Shown piece by piece: positions 1 to 5,397 of a stretch of 5,397 bases of DNA. The DNA lies in contig DATAUH010000289.1 in NCBI GenBank assembly GCA_036268375.1, positions 1-5,397 of the forward strand, given 5' to 3'. A program made the translations under genes and the position numbers. Origin of the DNA: PALSA-243 sp036268375 (GTDB taxonomy: Bacteria; Acidobacteriota; Terriglobia; Bryobacterales; Bryobacteraceae). The notes under the pieces were generated by a model that did not search any database, was not told where the DNA came from, and saw only the letters and a list, made by a program, of their open reading frames with translations. Numbering within the stretch: position 1 is the stretch's first letter; each line of letters opens with the position of its first letter.

Positions 1-360
1 GAAGCGCCCATCGATGTAGCGCCAGGGGACAACCAGATCAACGAACCTACGCCGGATTTGATCGTGCTCCGGAAGCCGGGGAGCCTGATCCGCTCCGGCA
101 ATCCGCAACCGGAGGATCTCGCGATGGTGGTGGAGATCGCCGATTCCTCGCTAGCCTTCGATTTAGGCGTGAACGCCCGGCTTTATGCGCGCGCCCATAT
201 CGCGGAGTATTGGGTGGCCGACCTGAACGGACGACATCTGGTTGTGCACCGCAAGCCGGGCGCGGAGGGATACGGCGACGTGGCGGCGTATGGCGAAACC
301 GAGCCGGTCAGGCCACTGGCTGCGCCGGAACATGAGTTTTTACTGAGCGCGATTCTTTGA
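1..360 (+). CDS. Uma2-family (DUF820) PD-(D/E)XK nuclease-like protein, 5' partial
   Basis: The frame is open from base 1 to a TGA at 358-360, giving 119 visible residues. Uma2 proteins are usually near 190 aa, so roughly the first 70 residues lie off the left edge; the in-frame TTG at 58 is an internal Leu codon, not a start. Family signatures seen in order are PTPDLIVL (residues 17-24, with the acidic-site Asp19), VVEIADSS (residues 43-50, with Glu45), LYARAHIAEYWVADL (61-75) and a C-terminal beta-rich segment with HRKPG and GYGDV. The fold belongs to the PD-(D/E)XK superfamily, and many members are annotated as putative restriction endonucleases, but the physiological role of the family is largely unknown. 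One oddity: the Lys usually found just before the LYA motif is Asn58 here (codon 172-174), which could weaken or abolish catalysis. It converges on secA, with 45 bp between stop codons, and shows no functional link to it. Family assignment is confident; function is not. Confidence 0.88.
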   Translation, partial: EAPIDVAPGDNQINEPTPDLIVLRKPGSLIRSGNPQPEDLAMVVEIADSSLAFDLGVNARLYARAHIAEYWVADLNGRHLVVHRKPGAEGYGDVAAYGETEPVRPLAAPEHEFLLSAIL

Positions 361-405
361 GCAACGCGCGCTGCCGCTGGCGATCGCGAAGCAAGGAAGC
401 CGATG

Positions 406-430
<25 letters not shown>
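361..430 (+). terminator. Weak hairpin between the convergent stops
   Basis: Only 45 bp separate the Uma2 stop from the secA stop at 406-408. A stem pairs GG (395-396) plus AGCCG (398-402) with CGGCT (411-415) plus CC (416-417), with A397 bulged and an 8-nt loop. On the + strand a run of five T follows at 425-429, seven bases after the stem, which is too far for a good intrinsic terminator. The T run is also just the complement of secA Lys codons. On the - strand there is no T run after the stem. It could serve as a poor terminator for the Uma2 gene, but this is a weak call. Confidence 0.18.
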
Positions 431-3296
<2,866 letters not shown>

Positions 3297-3300
<4 letters not shown>

Positions 3301-3344
3301 TGATATCTTAGGTCTCGGGAAGGGCCTACGATCCCAATTGTCAT
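3297..3344 (-). other. Possible 15-codon leader mini-ORF overlapping the secA start
   Basis: An ATG at 3342-3344 opens a 15-codon frame (MTIGIVGPSRDLRYQ) whose TGA (3297-3299) overlaps the secA ATG (3298-3300) as ATGA, the usual geometry of translational coupling. Because secA has only a weak Shine-Dalgarno match, coupling is conceivable, and in E. coli secA is regulated through the upstream secM. Against it, the mini-ORF has no clear ribosome site of its own, uses several codons unusual for a GC-rich genome (ACA, GTA, CTA, AGA), and is short enough to arise by chance. It shows no resemblance to the SecM arrest motif. An even shorter frame, MRLSRLR (3346-3369), lies immediately upstream. Confidence 0.15.
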
Positions 3345-3766
3345 TTTACCGCAGCCGTGAAAGACGCATTGCGCTGGGTAGCCTTCTGATTCAAGAGACG
3401 TTTAAGGGACGTTCGGGATTAGCAGTGAGTTGCGGGCACTACAGGCGAACGACGTGTGGCGGCGTTAAATAACGGCGGAGCGGCCATGCCGACAGTAACT
3501 GGCATTTCGCGACGCCGGTCCCACGAACCCGTTTTGTGGTGGGCGGTTTAGCGCCCTCGTAGGAACCGTACGCGGGGGAAAAGGCGAAAACCCCACTACG
3601 TCATGCACTGGACTGCCGTGCCGGCCGCTCGCCGGTTTGTTGCTGCTGCGCTTCTGTCACCCGGTGGTTTTAGGGCCTTTCCTGCCGCCATCCGGTTCGC
3701 GGGTCACAACGGACCAAACCCCCGCTCTGACGCTTCAGTACATTGCATGCGGGTTGCCAAATTCCG
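3301..3766. other. 466-bp gene-free spacer upstream of secA
   Basis: No frame here resembles a known protein; the short + frames that cross it lack family motifs and run into the antisense of flanking genes. On the - strand it should contain the 3' end of the propeller-gene transcript and the secA promoter/leader. The best -10-like hexamer for secA is TAAAAT (- strand, 3343-3348), but no matching -35 lies 16-18 bp upstream. TTGAAT (- strand, 3389-3394) is a possible -35 without a good -10. The right part holds two further imperfect hairpins. One is 3656-3707, with GTCACCC against GGGTCAC and one mismatch. The other is 3721-3753, with GCGGG/CCCGC arms enclosing CTGA/TCAG arms around a four-base loop. 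The second lies 14 bases past the propeller-gene stop and could end that transcript, but it lacks a clear T run. The central part holds the larger stem set listed separately. Confidence 0.6.
3451..3640 (+). ncRNA. Candidate structured RNA (nested stems plus terminator-like hairpin)
   Basis: Several stems nest here. Hairpin B (3471-3533) pairs AACGG with CCGTT, GGA with TCC, CGGC with GCCG, and ATGCC (3486-3490) with GGCAT (3501-3505). Hairpin A (3536-3599) pairs GTGGTGGG with CCCACTAC, GTTT with AAAC, CGCC with GGCG, and CGTA with TACG around a 7-nt loop. A long-range stem, GACGTGTGG (3451-3459) with CCACTACGTC (3593-3602, one bulged T), would enclose hairpin B but competes with hairpin A's outer stem for 3593-3599. 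The + strand is favoured slightly: the outer stem of A has a G-U pair on + but an A-C mismatch on -. In addition, CCGGC-5 nt-GCCGG (3621-3635) followed by TTTGTT looks like a weak + strand terminator. No + strand promoter was recognised. I cannot match it to 6S, SRP, tmRNA, RNase P or a known riboswitch. It could instead be secA leader structure or chance pairing in GC-rich DNA. Confidence 0.22.
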
Positions 3767-5397
3767 TTATTTACACGCCGGCTCCGTTAACGGTTGGCCG
3801 GAGAGCGGACTCAAGTTGTACTTCGCCAGTTGGCCGTTCAGATTGGAAAGATCCGTCTTCATGAGCTGATTCCAGCCTGCGACGGCCTGCGCCAGCTCCG
3901 CGCAATCGCCTTCGAAGGCCGTCTGCATGACGGGAGTGGGCGCGGCATCCTGGCCATCGACAACGGAGGCCAACGAGCCGAGCGTGCGGTTTAAAGGGGC
4001 GAAGGCTGGGGCTTGCGCGGCGCCGCGTCCGCCTCCGCCACCTCCGCGACCGCCCTCCGACCCCTGCAACCGCTGGGCTTTTTGATCGAACTCCTTCAGT
4101 GCGGTCAATGCGGCTGCGGCGGCGGGGTTCTTCTCCAGCTCCTTCTGATCTCCGGCCAGTAACTGACGAAACGCCACGGCCCTTTTATAGGCCTGGTAAC
4201 TATCGGCGACCGTCCCGATGATTTTCTGCTCCAGCTGAAGCTGCTGGTTGAGCGCGTCGCTCGAGACATCGACGCGTGGATCCATCGAGACGGTCAGAGA
4301 TTGTTCATAGGTTTTGCCATTGGCGGTGAGGCGTACCTTGTAAGCGCCCGGCGTGACCATGGCGCCAAGCGGCAGGCCCGGCGTGTTTCCGTAGAGCGCG
4401 GAGATGGGGTACTCGTGACGCAGGACGGGCGGCGCGGCGTAACGCAAATCCCAGACGAATCGGTTCCCGCCCGCATTATGCGTGAGCGGATCTGGGTGGC
4501 CAATCCAATAGTCGGGCACGTTGAGCGGCGGCTCGGGTTCGCCAGAGGCTTCCGGCTTGGTGGAAAATTCGCGGACCAGTTTGTTGGCGCTGTCGTAGAT
4601 GGCAAGGGTGACATCCTGCGAGGGCGCGGAGTTGAGGTAGAAATCTATGATGGCGCCGTTGGGCGGATTTTGTCCGGCCGGCATGTCGGGCGGGATGGGG
4701 GTGTCCTGATTGAGATCGAGCCGGACGCGCAGAGCTTTTTCGGGGTGGAAGAGCAGTGCCGAAGTAGCGCCGGTCTTGGCGTCGATCTGGCGCAGCGGAG
4801 CGACATCATCAAGGATCCAGAAGGCGCGGCCGTAAGTCGCGGCGACTAAGTCATCGCCATGAATGACTAAGTCGCGGATGGAAGTTACGGGCATGTTGAG
4901 TTGGAGCGAACTCCAGTGGTCGCCTTCGTCGAAGGAGACGTAAGCGGCGCTTTCGGTTCCGGCGTAAAGCAGGCCTTTGCGCTGCGGATCTTCGCGGACA
5001 ACGCGGGCGAAATCGCCATCGGCGAACCCGCTGGAGATCTCCTGCCAGGTTTTGCCGGCGTCGTGAGTGCGGTAGAAGTGAGCTTTGAAGTCGTTCTCTT
5101 CGTGGCGATCGACGGCGGCGTAGGCGGTGTTGGCATCGAAGTGGGAGGCCTCGATGATGCTGATCTGCGTGTTGGCGGCGAGTCCGGCGGGCGAAACGTC
5201 CAGCCAATGGGCTCCGTTGTCTTTCGTGAGTTGGATGACACCGTTATTGGAGCCGACCCAGATCTCACCCGCGGCGACCGGCGAAGGGCAGAAGGCGTTG
5301 ATGGCCGCGCGGTTATTGGGATTGATCGTTTCCTGCTGCTCCTGAGCGCGCGGCCGGGCAAGTTGCGCGGCGCCGGGCGAGGCGGGCGTGGTGGCGG
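3767..5397 (-). CDS. Asp-box/VPS10 (sortilin-like) beta-propeller protein, C-terminal part
   Basis: The frame is open from the right edge (first full codon 5393-5395) to a TAA at 3767-3769, giving 542 visible residues. The start is off-window, and the Met at 4892-4894 is internal because the propeller motifs continue upstream of it. Three Asp-box (BNR) motifs are seen: TKDNGAHW (5204-5227), THDAGKTW (5045-5068) and SFDEGDHW (4913-4936), spaced 53 and 44 residues apart, as in VPS10/sortilin-like or sialidase-type propeller blades. ATYGRAFWILDD (visible residues about 186-197) closes the propeller. Next comes an Ig-like domain resembling FlgD types (about 250-375: LAIYDSANKLVREF, NRFVWDLRY, PGAYKVRLTANGKTY). 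A helical stretch (380-440), a Gly/Arg linker (4022-4054) and a final helical segment follow. Relatives are often labelled glycosyl hydrolase or sortilin, but no glycosidase active site is visible. They are generally large and thought to be exported; a signal peptide, if present, would be off-window. Function is unknown, plausibly binding protein or carbohydrate at the cell surface. Confidence 0.87.
   Translation of the reverse strand, partial: ATTPASPGAAQLARPRAQEQQETINPNNRAAINAFCPSPVAAGEIWVGSNNGVIQLTKDNGAHWLDVSPAGLAANTQISIIEASHFDANTAYAAVDRHEENDFKAHFYRTHDAGKTWQEISSGFADGDFARVVREDPQRKGLLYAGTESAAYVSFDEGDHWSSLQLNMPVTSIRDLVIHGDDLVAATYGRAFWILDDVAPLRQIDAKTGATSALLFHPEKALRVRLDLNQDTPIPPDMPAGQNPPNGAIIDFYLNSAPSQDVTLAIYDSANKLVREFSTKPEASGEPEPPLNVPDYWIGHPDPLTHNAGGNRFVWDLRYAAPPVLRHEYPISALYGNTPGLPLGAMVTPGAYKVRLTANGKTYEQSLTVSMDPRVDVSSDALNQQLQLEQKIIGTVADSYQAYKRAVAFRQLLAGDQKELEKNPAAAAALTALKEFDQKAQRLQGSEGGRGGGGGGRGAAQAPAFAPLNRTLGSLASVVDGQDAAPTPVMQTAFEGDCAELAQAVAGWNQLMKTDLSNLNGQLAKYNLSPLSGQPLTEPACK
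4022..4054 (-). repeat. Gly/Arg-rich low-complexity linker in the propeller protein
   Basis: These codons encode GGRGGGGGGRG, within a tract that continues into Ala/Pro-rich residues (AAQAPAFAP). It separates the two helical segments at the protein's C-terminus and is probably a flexible spacer. The DNA is a run of GGN codons, so it is prone to slippage and to length variation between strains. Confidence 0.7.

Noticed and set aside
380..387. GCGATCGC octamer palindrome
   Set aside because: It matches the cyanobacterial HIP1 repeat, but it occurs singly and nothing else suggests a cyanobacterium; chance in GC-rich DNA.
3451..3640. Possible 6S, RNase P, SRP RNA or tmRNA in the spacer
   Set aside because: The conserved core sequences of these RNAs that I know were looked for on both strands and not found; only generic stems remain.
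3603..3869. Two overlapping short + strand frames (75-88 codons) at the spacer/propeller-gene boundary
   Set aside because: No homology pattern, no ribosome site, and both extend antisense into the propeller gene's 3' end.
4851..5361. Two - strand frames (118 and 158 codons) within the propeller gene
   Set aside because: Arg/Ser/Pro-rich shadow frames; the true frame is fixed by three Asp-box motifs and runs through to the right edge.

Overview
The window comes from a moderately GC-rich bacterial chromosome. The three proteins together suggest Acidobacteriota, perhaps the Solibacter/Bryobacter group. The grounds are the SecA N-terminus and overall form, an Asp-box/VPS10 (sortilin-like) protein with an Ig-like domain and a Gly/Arg-rich linker, and a Uma2-family gene, all of which are frequent there. 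This placement is inference from family resemblance; no rRNA or other phylogenetic marker apart from secA is present.

Layout. Positions 1-360 (+) hold the C-terminal 119 codons of a Uma2-family (DUF820) PD-(D/E)XK nuclease-like protein whose 5' end lies off the left edge. It converges, across a 45-bp gap, on a complete secA (3300 down to 406, - strand; 964 aa), the ATPase motor of the Sec protein-export pathway. Positions 3301-3766 carry no convincing gene but are rich in inverted repeats; this stretch should hold the secA promoter/leader and perhaps a small structured RNA. From 3767 to the right edge (- strand) is the C-terminal 542 codons of a large Asp-box/VPS10-type beta-propeller protein whose 5' end lies off the window.

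How the genes relate. The propeller gene and secA point the same way but are 466 bp apart, so an operon is not evident. The propeller protein is probably exported and may be a Sec client, but nothing here links the two specifically. The Uma2 gene is on the opposite strand and looks unrelated. I see no defence island, CRISPR array, tRNA/rRNA, insertion sequence or new gene system. The least explained part is the 466-bp spacer upstream of secA, with a nested set of potential RNA stems (about 3451-3640) and a mini-ORF that overlaps the secA start codon as ATGA.
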